DNA of 64,000 nt from Methyloceanibacter stevinii (GCF_001723355.1 NZ_LPWE01000003.1:104282-168281), one strand, 5' to 3'; counted from the stretch's first letter, positions 33,473 through 42,027 are shown. Translations and numbers: made by a program. The notes: generated from the sequence alone by a model not told the origin.

Positions 33473-34078
33473 TTAAGAAGACGGCGCCCGGGCGTACATC
33501 TCTTCGACATGCTCCCAGTTGATGAGATTGTCGAACCAGGCTTCCAGATATTTCGGACGCGCGTTGCGGTAGTCGATGTAATAGGAGTGCTCCCACACAT
33601 CGCAGCCGAGCAGCGGCCAGCCGCCATGGACCAGCGGGTTCTCGCCGTTGGGCGTCTTGGTCACTTCCAGCTTGCCGTCCTTCAGGGTCAGCCAGGCCCA
33701 GCCCGAACCGAACTGGGTCGCGCCGGCCTGCAGGAAGTCCGCTTTGAACTTGTCCATGCCGCCGAGGTCGCGGTCGATCAGCGCCAGAACCGCGCCCGGC
33801 ACTTTCTTGCCGCCGCCGTCCTTGGTCATCCAGGGCCAGAAGTGAATGTGATTGAAGTTCTGCGCGGCGTTGTTGAAGACGCCGGCGTCCTTGCCGAAGC
33901 TTTCCTTGATGATGGTCTCGAGGTCCTTGCCCTCGTAGTCGGTGCCTTCGATCAGCTTGTTGAGATTGTCCACGTAAGCCTTGTGGTGCTTGTCGTGGTG
34001 ATACTCCAGCGTCTCGGCAGACATATAGGGCTGCAGGGAATCGTATGCGTAGGGGAGGGGTTCGAGTTCGAATGCCAC
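33473..34078 (-). CDS. sodB: Fe/Mn superoxide dismutase
   Basis: The 201-residue enzyme has the SOD signature and metal ligands: YHHDKHHKAYVDNLN near residue 25 (first His), NHIHFWPWM near 76 (second His) and DVWEHSYYIDYRN near 160 (Asp and His). The residue pattern, with GATQFGSGWAWL, is that of the iron-type or cambialistic class. It disproportionates superoxide in the cytoplasm. GTG 34078 is chosen because GGAG lies six bases upstream and the protein then starts with the standard AFELEPLPYA. Confidence 0.92.
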   Translation of the reverse strand: MAFELEPLPYAYDSLQPYMSAETLEYHHDKHHKAYVDNLNKLIEGTDYEGKDLETIIKESFGKDAGVFNNAAQNFNHIHFWPWMTKDGGGKKVPGAVLALIDRDLGGMDKFKADFLQAGATQFGSGWAWLTLKDGKLEVTKTPNGENPLVHGGWPLLGCDVWEHSYYIDYRNARPKYLEAWFDNLINWEHVEEMYARAPSS

Positions 34079-34408
34079 TTTGGGTCTCCGCGAACTAGGG
34101 GGTGGAAAGAACACTGTCCGGCGCGAAGCTAATGCGTCGGCCATGCCGAAGCAACCGGGGCGCGTCGAAGGGCCCGGGCGGCGATGCGGGGTGCGGAAGA
34201 CAATACCGCAAGTGTCCCTATTGTTCCGGAGAAATCGGGGTGGGCGTGGAGCCCCTGAACTCCACGCCCGGTGCCGAGGAAGGTTCGCTACAATCAGGTA
34301 CAGGGATCTGACGCTTTGGAGAGTGCGATTTTCCACCTGAACCCAACATGAACCGATCCTGCAGGGCCGGTTCATTGAAATTTTGGGGCAAAGAGGCCGG
34401 GGTGAGGG
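34079..34408. other. Intergenic region with inverted repeats upstream of sodB
   Basis: This 330-bp gap has no credible gene. It contains a perfect 10-bp inverted repeat, GGGCGTGGAG at 34242-34251 pairing with 34260-34269 over an eight-base loop. A second inverted repeat, TGAACCG (34349-34355) with CGGTTCA (34368-34374), surrounds a CCTGCAGG core. Neither is followed by a T-run. They may be transcript ends of the isochorismatase gene or operators for sodB. Confidence 0.4.
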
Positions 34409-34963
34409 CTACTTGACGAGGGCCTGAAGCGCCTTGAATTCCGGGGTTCCGGCGCGTTCCATCCATTCGAACAGCACCATTTCGCTGTCGACGATGTCGA
34501 CGCTGGATTTTTGCAGACGCGATAGGGCGAGCTTGTAGCTGCTCTTGGCACGCGAACCCACGGCATCGGCGACCACGAAGGCTTCGAACCCTTGCGATTC
34601 GAGGTCCATGGCGGTTTGCGTCACGCAGACATGGGCCTCGATGCCGCCGATCACGACCTGGGAACGGCCGTCGCGGCGCAGTGCATGGAGCCGGTCCCGC
34701 AACATCTCGTTGCGCATGCAGGAAAACTCGGTCTTGTCGGCCACGAAGCCGTCATTGGCGAAGGCATCGCGCACGGAATCGTGGGTCGGCCCCAGACCTT
34801 GGGGATATTGCTCCGACATGGTGATGGGAATGCCAAGCTTGCGGGCGGCGATGACGAGACGCACGCAGCGGTCGATAACCCGATCCGCGCCGTTGATGGC
34901 TTTCAGGAGCTTGTCTTGAACATCGACGATGAGGACTTGGGATTTTTCGCGGGAGAGCAGCAT
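34409..34963 (-). CDS. Isochorismatase-family hydrolase
   Basis: The 184-residue protein has the cysteine-hydrolase layout: VLIVDVQDKLL near residue 10 (catalytic Asp), the lysine in ADKTEFSCM near 75, and VVIGGIEAHVCVTQTAMDL near 105 (nucleophile Cys). The family includes nicotinamidases, isochorismatases and other amidases; the short form with GIEAHVCV is the YcaC-like type with no fixed substrate. It is monocistronic, and no strong ribosome binding site precedes ATG 34963. Confidence 0.82.
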   Translation of the reverse strand: MLLSREKSQVLIVDVQDKLLKAINGADRVIDRCVRLVIAARKLGIPITMSEQYPQGLGPTHDSVRDAFANDGFVADKTEFSCMRNEMLRDRLHALRRDGRSQVVIGGIEAHVCVTQTAMDLESQGFEAFVVADAVGSRAKSSYKLALSRLQKSSVDIVDSEMVLFEWMERAGTPEFKALQALVK

Positions 34964-35012
34964 GGGCGGCACTGTCGCATAGGTGGCGCGGCTTCGCCTA
35001 GGGCCGTTGTTG

Positions 35013-35042
35013 GTGGATGCCCGGATCAAGTCCGGGCATGAC
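35013..35042 (+). repeat. REP-type palindrome, family A
   Basis: A 30-bp element with inverted arms GATGCCCGG and CCGGGCATGAC around ATCAAGT. Near-identical copies occur at 35858-35887 and 36281-36310, a variant at 35940-35969, and diverged relatives in the GTA region. This widespread alphaproteobacterial intergenic palindrome can fold as a stable hairpin in transcripts. Confidence 0.8.
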
Positions 35043-35078
35043 GCCTCATAGGGATCTGCTCAAGCTTACCCGCTCTCC

Positions 35079-35752
35079 CTAACGGTCGAGGACGGTGAAG
35101 GCCTCGGACAGATATTCGCGTCGATAAACGATGAAGGTCACCAGGGCGCATGCGAACGCAAAGAGGATGGGGCTCACAAACCAGGCGAGACCGGCAATTG
35201 CGAAATAGATCGTCCTAAGACCCGCGTGAGATGACGCCCCGACAGCCCGACGAGCTGGGCGGTCTTGCGTGCATGGGCGCGCGCCTCAGCCGTGTTCGCC
35301 TCGGTTTGGAGCGGCAAGGCCCCGAACATGGTGCCCACGTAGTGTGTGAGCCGAAACGCCCAGGCGAAGGCGAAGAAGGCAATGATCATCAGCACCATGA
35401 GGAACAGGATCTTGAACTCCCACATGACGATTGGTGCGTCCGAGATGAAGGGCAGTTGTTCCAGGCGGTCCTTCACATTGTCCGCGGCCCCGAGCATCGC
35501 CGTCAGTCCGCCGAGCACCAGCACGGACGTGGACGCAAAGAAGGCGTTCCCACTCGACAGCGAAGTGAGGAGTTGGGCGTCCATGATGCGGATGTCGCGC
35601 CGCAGCGCCGTCTCCATCCACTGCACGCGCCGGTCGTTGACAGCGGCGACGAGCCCGCGGCGCGATTTCAGCGGGCCATAGCGCACGGCCCAGGCATAGC
35701 CGAAATAGCACAGGCAAAACCAGGCAAAGGCCAGGATATCGAGAAGGCTCAT
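35079..35752 (-). CDS. DUF599 family membrane protein, frameshifted
   Basis: A missing base near 35222 truncates the apparent frame; read through, the protein is about 225 residues. It has an N-terminal helix (LLDILAFAWFCLCYFGYAW), the conserved RRVQWMETALRRDIRIMDAQL, three further membrane segments (the last being FAIAGLAWFVSPILFAFA) and the tail VYRREY. DUF599 proteins are inner-membrane proteins of unknown function. The downstream frame ends at 35079 and restores the conserved C-terminus, so the shift is likely not biological. Confidence 0.75.
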
Positions 35753-35857
35753 GGTGTCACGGCTTCAGGGCGATGGCGGCTCCGCCATCTTGCGGACAAG
35801 AGGCAAGCGCCCGCAAGCCTTGTTATCAGTACGTTGGGTTAGCCGTTGCTGCGCTCC

Positions 35858-35887
35858 GTGGATGCCCGGATCAAGTCCGGGCATGAC
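35858..35887 (+). repeat. REP-type palindrome, family A
   Basis: A second copy of the GATGCCCGG...CCGGGCATGAC element, identical over its core to those at 35013 and 36281. It lies between the DUF599 gene and the GIY-YIG gene, downstream of the latter. Confidence 0.8.
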
Positions 35888-35939
35888 AGTGTGGTGGCTT
35901 GGTTGGGGATGACGGCAACCGCGAATTCGTCCGTTCCTT

Positions 35940-35969
35940 GTCATGGCCGGGCCTGACCCGGCCATCCAC
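35940..35969 (-). repeat. REP-type palindrome, family A variant, inverted
   Basis: A diverged copy in opposite orientation (GTCATGGCCGGG...CCCGGCCATCCAC) ending five bases before the stop codon end of the GIY-YIG gene. With 35858-35887 it forms an inverted pair, the arrangement seen in REPIN elements. Confidence 0.65.
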
Positions 35970-35973
35970 GTCT

Positions 35974-36262
35974 TCACTGATTTAGCGTCAGATAGAGATC
36001 GTCCCAATCAGGGTTGTCCGCCAGAATGAGTTTCACCTTCCAGGCGCGTGACCAATGCTTGATGGTCTTCTCCCTCTGGATGGCTGCAGTGATCGTTTCA
36101 TGCTGTTCACACCATACGAGCCTCTTCAGCCGTAGCGGCGTGAGAATCCCGGCGCCACACCCTCTCTATGCTCGAACACCCGCCGCGCGAGTCACGCGTG
36201 ACGCCCGTATAGAGAATGCCGTTGGGCTTGTTTGTGAGGATATAGACCCAGCCCCCGCTCAT
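35974..36262 (-). CDS. GIY-YIG nuclease superfamily protein, two frameshifts
   Basis: Two missing bases (about 36190 and 36130) split a protein of about 96 residues. The first frame gives GGWVYILTNKPNGILYTGVT, the GIY-YIG core; the restored frame gives DLARRVFEHREGV with the catalytic Arg, then a C-terminus containing VWCEQHETITAAIQREK and WDDLYLTLNQ. This is the small YhbQ/UPF0213-like group common in alphaproteobacteria, often of unknown function. It is bracketed on both sides by family A REP palindromes. Confidence 0.75.
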
Positions 36263-36280
36263 GGTGCGAGTCTGCAAATC

Positions 36281-36310
36281 GTGGATGCCCGGATCAAGTC
36301 CGGGCATGAC
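36281..36310 (+). repeat. REP-type palindrome, family A
   Basis: A third close copy of the GATGCCCGG...CCGGGCATGAC element, located 18 bp upstream of the GIY-YIG start codon and 15 bp from the 3' end of the oligopeptidase gene. Confidence 0.8.
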
Positions 36311-36325
36311 GAACAAGAGGTCTAC

Positions 36326-38416
36326 TCAGGCGCGATCTGTCAGTTTCAGCGCGAAGGCATAGGACAGCGCGACTTCCTTCAGGCGGTCAAAGCGGCCGGA
36401 GGCGCCGGCGTGACCGGCCTCCATGTTCGTCTTCAGAAGAATGAGATTGTTGCCGGTGCCGGTCTCGCGCAGTTTGGCGATCCATTTGGCCGGCTCCCAA
36501 TAGGTCACGCGCGGATCGGTGAGGCCCGCAAGCGCGAGAATGTTGGGATAGGCTTGCGCACTCACATTGTCGTAGGGCGAGTAGGCGGCGATGGTCTTGT
36601 AGTCCTGGGCGCTCTCGATCGGGTTGCCCCATTCGGGCCATTCGGGCGGCGTGAGCGGCAGGGTGGCATCCAGCATGGTCGTCAGCACATCGACGAACGG
36701 CACCCTCGCGATGATGCCGAGAAACAGATCCGGCGCCATGTTGGCGATGGCGCCCATGAGCATGCCGCCTGCGCTGCCGCCTTGCGCCACGATGCGCCCG
36801 CGTGACGTGAACTTCTGGTTCGCGAGATACTCGCCGGCGGCGATGAAATCCGTGAAGGTGTTCGTCTTCTTGGCGCGCTTGCCGTTCTTGTACCAGGCGA
36901 AGCCCTTGTCCTTGCCGCCGCGAACGTGCGCGATGGCATAGACGAAGCCGCGATCGACGAGGCTCAGCGCATTCGTCATGAAGCTCGCCGGAATGGTGAT
37001 GCCGTAGGAGCCATAGCCGTAGAGCAGCAGGGGCGCCGTGCCGTCGAGCTTCGTGTCCTTCCGGTAGAGCAAGGTGACGGGCACGGTCTCGCCGTCCTTC
37101 GCCGGGGCGAAGACGCGGCGCGTGACGTATTGGCTCGGGTCATGGCCGCTCGGGATCTCTTGCGTCTTGCGCAAGGTCCGTTCGCGCGTCGCCATGTCGT
37201 AGTCGTAAGTCTGCGACGGTGTGGTCATCGACGAATAGGTGAAGCGCAAGGTCGTCGTGTCGTACTCGTAGCCCGCGCTCATGCCGAGCGCGTAGGCCTC
37301 TTCGTCGAAGGCGATCTCGTGCTCTTCGCCGTCCGCGAAACGGCGGATGACGATGCGCGGCAAGCCGTTCTCCCGTTCGAGCCGCACGAGGAAGTCCTTG
37401 AAGGCGATGATGTCGAGGATGAGCCGCCCGGGCCGGTGCGGTTCGATCTCGGTCCAGTTGGCGGGCGAGGGGTTGTCGGCGGGTGCTTCGACGATGCGGA
37501 AATCTTCCGCGCCGCCGGAATTAGTCAGGATGATCAGCCGGCCTTCGTGATGGCATACGGAGTATTCGTGCTCGGCTTCTCTCGGCGCAACGAGACGGGG
37601 CTCGGCGTAGGGGTCGGCCGCATCGATCAGGCTGACTTCCGTCGTCTCGTGGTCGTGGGTGCCGAGCAGAAGGTACTTGCCGTCCTGGGTCAGGCTGATG
37701 TCGAGGAACAGGCCGGGGTCGGTTTGATCGTGGACCAAGCGGTCCTCGCCCGTATCGCCGATCTTATGCGCGAAGAGCTTGCGCGGCCGGTGTTCCTCGT
37801 CGAGCCAGACATAGAGCAGGGTCTGGCTGTCGGCGGCCCATTCGAGGCCGCCGCAGGCATCCGCGATCGCTTCCTCGACAACCGCGCCGGTCTCGGCATC
37901 GATGATTTTGGCCGTGAAGTATTCCGAGCCCTTGGTGTCGACCGCGTAGGCGATGCGCTTGTGGTCGGGGCTGTGCGCTACCTGTGCGATGCGGAAATAG
38001 GCCTGGCCTTCGGCCAGCGCGTTGCCGTCGATCAGGATTGTCTCCTCACCTCCACCGCGCGGGCGCCGGCAGAACAGCGGCTGCTGCCCGCCCGTGACGA
38101 AGCGGGTGTAGTAGTCGAACGGTCCGTCGGGGGCCGGCACGGATGAATCGTCTTCCTTGATCCGGCCCTTCATTTCGGCGAACAGCGTCTCCTGCAGCGC
38201 CTCGGTATCCCCCATCGCAGCCTTCGTGTAGACGTTTTCCGCCTCCAAATGCGCGCAGATATCTCGGGGGAGAACGGCAGGGTCGCGCATCACGGCCTGC
38301 CAATTGTCGGCTCGGAGCCAGGCGTAGCCGTCCTCGCGATCGATGCCGTGATGGTGCGACTGGGAGGGGCGGCGCGGGGCGATGGGGCCGCGCGCCGGAA
38401 GATCGGGTTTGTTCAT
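36326..38416 (-). CDS. ptrB: Oligopeptidase B (S9A family)
   Basis: The 696-residue protein has a seven-bladed propeller (about 80-410) and a C-terminal alpha/beta hydrolase domain. The nucleophile serine is in AQGGSAGGMLMG near 540 and the catalytic histidine in EAGHAGASGRFD near 672; YGSYGITIPASF near 460 is typical of oligopeptidase B. It cleaves short peptides after basic residues, in the cytoplasm or periplasm; no signal peptide is seen. It is monocistronic on the minus strand. Confidence 0.9.
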   Translation of the reverse strand: MNKPDLPARGPIAPRRPSQSHHHGIDREDGYAWLRADNWQAVMRDPAVLPRDICAHLEAENVYTKAAMGDTEALQETLFAEMKGRIKEDDSSVPAPDGPFDYYTRFVTGGQQPLFCRRPRGGGEETILIDGNALAEGQAYFRIAQVAHSPDHKRIAYAVDTKGSEYFTAKIIDAETGAVVEEAIADACGGLEWAADSQTLLYVWLDEEHRPRKLFAHKIGDTGEDRLVHDQTDPGLFLDISLTQDGKYLLLGTHDHETTEVSLIDAADPYAEPRLVAPREAEHEYSVCHHEGRLIILTNSGGAEDFRIVEAPADNPSPANWTEIEPHRPGRLILDIIAFKDFLVRLERENGLPRIVIRRFADGEEHEIAFDEEAYALGMSAGYEYDTTTLRFTYSSMTTPSQTYDYDMATRERTLRKTQEIPSGHDPSQYVTRRVFAPAKDGETVPVTLLYRKDTKLDGTAPLLLYGYGSYGITIPASFMTNALSLVDRGFVYAIAHVRGGKDKGFAWYKNGKRAKKTNTFTDFIAAGEYLANQKFTSRGRIVAQGGSAGGMLMGAIANMAPDLFLGIIARVPFVDVLTTMLDATLPLTPPEWPEWGNPIESAQDYKTIAAYSPYDNVSAQAYPNILALAGLTDPRVTYWEPAKWIAKLRETGTGNNLILLKTNMEAGHAGASGRFDRLKEVALSYAFALKLTDRA

Positions 38417-38458
38417 TCGTGAGGCCTAGTTGAGGCGTAATAGGACCATGGTTGAGCA

Positions 38459-38487
38459 TGGGATGCGGCCAATATGGAGGCATCCCA
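38459..38487. terminator. Hairpin between msrB and ptrB
   Basis: TGGGATGC (38459-38466) pairs with GCATCCCA (38480-38487) over a 13-base loop. It lies 10 bases after the msrB stop on the minus strand. No T-run follows, so termination is uncertain; it could protect the msrB 3' end. Confidence 0.35.
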
Positions 38488-38497
38488 CGCTCGGAGA

Positions 38498-38953
38498 CTA
38501 GCCCGACGTGTTGCCGTCCGCGCCGCCGCTGTCAAGGTCATCGGTGTCAAGGTCGAGGGCGCAGCCGTTGATGCAGTAGCGCAGGCCGGTATCCCCCGGT
38601 CCGTCCGGGAACACGTGCCCAAGATGGGCTTCGCAATTGGCGCAGCGGACCTCGACACGGCGCATGCCGTAGCTGCTGTCCTCGTGTTTCGTCACGGTTT
38701 CGGCGGCGGCCACGTCGGTGAAGCTCGGCCAGCCCGTGCCGGAATCGAACTTCGTGTCCGAGCTGAATAGGACCGCCCCGCACCCGGCGCAGCGATACAT
38801 GCCGGTGCGCTTCTCCTGGTGATAGGGATGGCTGAAAGCGCGCTCCGTCCCATGCTCGCGCATCACATGGAACTGCTCTGGTGTGAGTTGCTCGCGCCAG
38901 TCGTCCTTCGTTGCCGGGATCGGGGTGCCTGTCTTCTTGTGCGTGGTGCTCAT
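38498..38953 (-). CDS. msrB: Peptide-methionine (R)-S-oxide reductase
   Basis: The 151-residue enzyme reduces methionine-R-sulfoxide in proteins. Both zinc-binding pairs are visible (CAGC near 54 and [12 protein letters not shown] near 102), as are the substrate motif SGTGWPSF near 72 and the catalytic cysteine in RYCINGCAL near 128. In most MsrB proteins the last motif reads RYCINSAAL; the Gly-Cys substitution is unusual. No signal peptide, so cytoplasmic. Confidence 0.92.
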   Translation of the reverse strand: MSTTHKKTGTPIPATKDDWREQLTPEQFHVMREHGTERAFSHPYHQEKRTGMYRCAGCGAVLFSSDTKFDSGTGWPSFTDVAAAETVTKHEDSSYGMRRVEVRCANCEAHLGHVFPDGPGDTGLRYCINGCALDLDTDDLDSGGADGNTSG

Positions 38954-39191
38954 GGCTTGCCTTCTATCCGTCGTCCTCGTGTTCGCTACAGAATATAGGG
39001 TGGCGCGCGCAGGTCCCTAAGTGGTGTCACGCAAGCTTGATCCAGCAACGCACAACCGTGATCTCGCTTCTGCTCGGTAAACGAGAGATTTCCGGCAATG
39101 CAGACAAACTCTGGGATGTTTCAAAGCAGAGAAAATCGAGAACCGACAGAGCCCACGTCCGTTTTCCACAGTCTTCGTGAGCAAAAGTGCG

Positions 39192-39219
39192 TTGCGATTC
39201 CGTCGCAGAGTGCTATACG
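39192..39219 (+). promoter_or_regulatory. Putative promoter of mucR
   Basis: TTGCGA (39192-39197) and TATACG (39214-39219) are separated by 16 bases in an AT-rich region 190 bp upstream of mucR. This would leave a long leader in which MucR itself could bind, since MucR proteins usually repress their own gene. It is a motif match only. Confidence 0.35.
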
Positions 39220-39406
39220 AAGCAAATTGATGGAACTAAACGTGCTCAAAGGCTGTTAGTTTCCAAAGTTCGATAGTTTCAAGCCACAAAAACGGCGCAA
39301 TTTGATGACTTTCAAGGGCGCTAGATTGTGTGGAATGCGAATTGAGTCGCTGAATCGCCGTTTCCAGCGTTCGAATAGAAACGCTCGCGGCTAAAGGAGC
39401 CAAATC

Positions 39407-39814
39407 ATGGACGCAGTGGTGGAAAAGGACGAGCTTGTTGAACTGACGGCTGAGATCGTTTCGGCCTATGTCACCAACAACACTGTTGTGGCCACGGATC
39501 TGCCGGCCCTGATCAACAACGTATTCGACGCGCTGAAGAAGGCCTCCAGTACCGGTGCGCAGCCGGCCAAGGAAGAGCTTCGGCCCGCGGTTCCGGTCAA
39601 GAAGTCGGTGACCTCGGAATACATCATCTGCTTGGAGGACGGCAAAAAGTTCAAGTCGCTCAAGCGCCATCTGCGGACTCATTACGACTTGTCGCCGGAA
39701 GAGTACCGGGAGAAGTGGGGCCTGCCGCACGACTACCCGATGGTCGCACCGAACTACGCCGCGGCCCGGTCGGATCTTGCGAAGCGCATGGGTCTCGGAC
39801 AGCGCCGCCGCTAA
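39407..39814 (+). CDS. mucR: MucR/Ros family zinc-finger transcriptional regulator
   Basis: The 135-residue protein has the MucR N-terminal oligomerisation region (ELTAEIVSAYVTNNTV) and a prokaryotic zinc finger, ICLEDGKKFKSLKRHLRTHYDL, given here as two parts: Cys near 74 and the two His near 88 and 92. It ends in a basic tail. MucR proteins bind AT-rich DNA and globally control exopolysaccharide, motility and cell-cycle genes. AAAGGAG lies seven bases before the ATG. It is preceded by about 400 bp of AT-rich non-coding DNA. Confidence 0.92.
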   Translation: MDAVVEKDELVELTAEIVSAYVTNNTVVATDLPALINNVFDALKKASSTGAQPAKEELRPAVPVKKSVTSEYIICLEDGKKFKSLKRHLRTHYDLSPEEYREKWGLPHDYPMVAPNYAAARSDLAKRMGLGQRRR

Positions 39815-39824
39815 GGCACGCGCA

Positions 39825-39842
39825 AGCGGGCGCTGGCCCGCT
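39825..39842. terminator. Compact hairpin after mucR
   Basis: AGCGGGC (39825-39831) pairs with GCCCGCT (39836-39842) over a four-base loop, 10 bases after the mucR stop codon. No T-run follows directly; a T-rich stretch appears 14 bases later. Plausible but weak terminator. Confidence 0.35.
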
Positions 39843-40074
39843 CACGGACACCGCATTTTGGGCTGCGTGTCCGTCATTTTCACCACCATCGTTGGTGCCG
39901 GCATTCTGCGGTCAGACTGCACCGCCTGGCTGCAAGCGCAATATCCGGTGTGCGCTTGCCGTATCGACACAACCCCTTGTGATATCAGGCAAAATTTCGC
40001 GCCTCTCTTGAATGTGACGGCGTGAAACCCCCATAGTCGGGGTGCGGGCCGATTCGATTTTGCGAGGGGATGTG

Positions 40075-40719
40075 ATGCTGTCCGATTGCGCCTTCAGGGC
40101 ACAGTTGGCGCTGCCGGAACAGCGTGTGCTTTTGGACTATTGGAGCGACATCGCTCGTGGGCGACCGATGCCGGCCCGCGCGGATTTCGATCCGCTCAAG
40201 TTCCCCGAACTCCTCCCGAATCTCGGTTTGATAGACCTGCGCGATGGTTTCGAACGCAGCCATTTCCGCTTGGCGGGCACGCGCTTGCGGGAGATCTACG
40301 GACGCGAGATCACGGGTCTGACCCTACCGGAAGTGTTCTCGGGTCGCCGCGCCGAGCCGTGGCACGCTGTTCATTCGAGGATCGCGACGGAAGCCGTATG
40401 CGCCCAGGGCATTGCCTGCGGACCTGCCGAGGGCCGCGACCATGTCGTGCTCTACTGGCTGCGCCTGCCGTTCTCCGATGACGGCATCCGGGTCGATCGC
40501 ATCCTCTGCCATGCGCCCGATGTCCCGACACGGACGCCGACCAAATCGCTGAATTCACGGCCTATTGTTCCGGTCAGCCCGGACCTACGGCCCTGCGCGC
40601 GTAACGTCTCGGATTCAACGCAGGCCGTGCCATTGAGGCCGGGTGGTTTGGGGGAACAAGGGCTCTTTCAGCGCGTTCCCGAGCAGCTTCTCTATCCCCG
40701 TCATTGCGTTCGCTCTTAG
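40075..40719 (+). CDS. PAS_5 domain protein
   Basis: The 214-residue protein contains a PAS_5-type domain (residues about 15-150): LLDYWSDIARGRPMPARADF, then FPELLPNLGLIDL and RLAGTRLREIYGREITGLTL, a layout typical of small alphaproteobacterial PAS proteins of unknown signalling role. The C-terminal 60 residues are Pro/Ser/Arg-rich and probably disordered. A GAGGGG lies about six bases before ATG 40075. No output domain is present, so it probably interacts with another regulator. Confidence 0.7.
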   Translation: MLSDCAFRAQLALPEQRVLLDYWSDIARGRPMPARADFDPLKFPELLPNLGLIDLRDGFERSHFRLAGTRLREIYGREITGLTLPEVFSGRRAEPWHAVHSRIATEAVCAQGIACGPAEGRDHVVLYWLRLPFSDDGIRVDRILCHAPDVPTRTPTKSLNSRPIVPVSPDLRPCARNVSDSTQAVPLRPGGLGEQGLFQRVPEQLLYPRHCVRS

Positions 40720-40765
40720 AGTATATAGGACAAGATTCCTATAACGAGTTTGGAGGAGCGAGTTC

Positions 40766-41152
40766 ATGAGTGCGTTGGGGAGTGAGCGGTTTCAGGATAC
40801 GCGGGAGCGAATTGGGCAGCGCCATGGCGCTCGGGCAGCGCTGCGCCAAGTCATCGATCCTGCGGTGGCGCTGGTGTTCGAGGTCGATCCATCTGAGCTT
40901 GGCGCCGCGACGCGCCGGTCCCCGCGAGCCGCGTTCGCTCGGCAGGTGGCCATGTATCTTACCCATGTCGTCTGCGGGTTGAGCATGACGGAAGTGGGCG
41001 CTCTTTTCTCGCGCGACCGGACGACGGTTGCCCATGCCTGCGAAGTCGTCGAGGATCGGCGCGACGACCCCGAGTTGGACAGCCGCGTTGAACGGCTCGA
41101 ATGCGCCATCGCGGCGGTGATCGGGGCGCTCTCCTGGCGCGGGAGGCGCTAG
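40766..41152 (+). CDS. DnaA domain IV-like DNA-binding protein
   Basis: The 128-residue protein lacks an ATPase domain but matches the C-terminal DNA-binding domain of DnaA: RQVAMYLTHVVCGLSMTEVG followed by the helix-turn-helix and signature FSRDRTTVAHACEVVEDRRD. In DnaA this region contacts the DnaA box. Stand-alone versions occur in alphaproteobacteria and could compete with or modulate DnaA, but this is inference. GGAGGAG lies close upstream. Its TAG overlaps the GTG of the DUF6456 gene (TAGTG), so the two are coupled. Confidence 0.8.
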   Translation: MSALGSERFQDTRERIGQRHGARAALRQVIDPAVALVFEVDPSELGAATRRSPRAAFARQVAMYLTHVVCGLSMTEVGALFSRDRTTVAHACEVVEDRRDDPELDSRVERLECAIAAVIGALSWRGRR

Positions 41153-42018
41153 TGAGCGCGCGGCGCTCGCGTGGCCCCGCGAAACCGGCCGTAGCGGCAC
41201 ACAGCCGGCTCTTGCAGCGTCTCGCCGGCGGCGCGGTGCTCGTCGACGATGGCAAGGGCCGCTTCGTTCTGAGGGAGGCCGGCCGCATCGTCTTCAAATC
41301 CGTGGACCGTGATGTGGTCATGGCGTGCCTCGCAGCCGACCTCCTGGAGCGCACCGATCACGGCTTGGTACTTAGCGATACCGGGTACGCACGCGTCCGG
41401 CGTAGCGGTGCCGACGGGGTCGAACCTTTCCGCGCGCAGCATCAATGCCGGACCCAAGACGTGCGTGAGATCGGCGGTATCCGGCAACCGGTGCTCCTGA
41501 ACGACGGCGAGAGTCCGCTCGGCTGGCTTCGCAGTCGGAAGGATCGTGCCGGTCGGCCGCTGATCGGCCAGGAGCAATTCGAAGCCGGGGAGCGTTTGCG
41601 GACGGACTATTGGTTTGCGCAGATGAACCCGCGCGTGACGGCCAATTGGTCCTCGGTGGAGCCTGCGAGCCGCTCTCGGCGCGGAGCACCGGCTGACCCG
41701 GCGGCGCTGCGCGATGAGGTCCTGGCGGCGAAGGAGCGGGTCATGCGCGCGCTGGCCGCCGTAGGGCCCGAGATCTCCGGCGTTCTCGTCGATATTTGTT
41801 GTGAACTGAAGGGGCTCGAGGAGGCCGAGAAGGAGAACGGCTGGCCGCAGCGCGCCGGCAAGGTGGTGCTCCAGATCGCCCTCACACGGCTGGCGAAACA
41901 CTACGGTCTCCTCGCCGATGGCAATGACCGTAGACGCAAGCTCCGAAAATGGGGTCAGCCCGGCTATCGGCCGCGCATCGACGGCGTTGCGGACGGGGCC
42001 GATCAGGCTGATGCTTGA
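41152..42018 (+). CDS. DUF6456 domain protein
   Basis: The 288-residue protein has an N-terminal winged-helix-like part (about 10-90) and the conserved DUF6456 block starting ESPLGWLRSRKDRAGRPLIG and continuing with AGERLRTDYWFAQMNPRVT. The C-terminal part, LVDICCELKGLEEAEKENGW, then a helix-turn-helix-like segment, suggests DNA binding. GTG 41152 has GGGAGG five bases upstream and overlaps the preceding stop by one base. Function unknown; coupling to a DnaA-like protein hints at a role in replication or cell-cycle control. Confidence 0.72.
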   Translation: MSARRSRGPAKPAVAAHSRLLQRLAGGAVLVDDGKGRFVLREAGRIVFKSVDRDVVMACLAADLLERTDHGLVLSDTGYARVRRSGADGVEPFRAQHQCRTQDVREIGGIRQPVLLNDGESPLGWLRSRKDRAGRPLIGQEQFEAGERLRTDYWFAQMNPRVTANWSSVEPASRSRRGAPADPAALRDEVLAAKERVMRALAAVGPEISGVLVDICCELKGLEEAEKENGWPQRAGKVVLQIALTRLAKHYGLLADGNDRRRKLRKWGQPGYRPRIDGVADGADQADA

Positions 42019-42027
42019 CGGCGTGAC

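Noticed and set aside
35765..36007. 80-codon minus-strand frame containing VMPGLDPGIHG
   Set aside because: This is the usual translation of family A REP palindromes, which often gives spurious proteins of this type; the region is a repeat.
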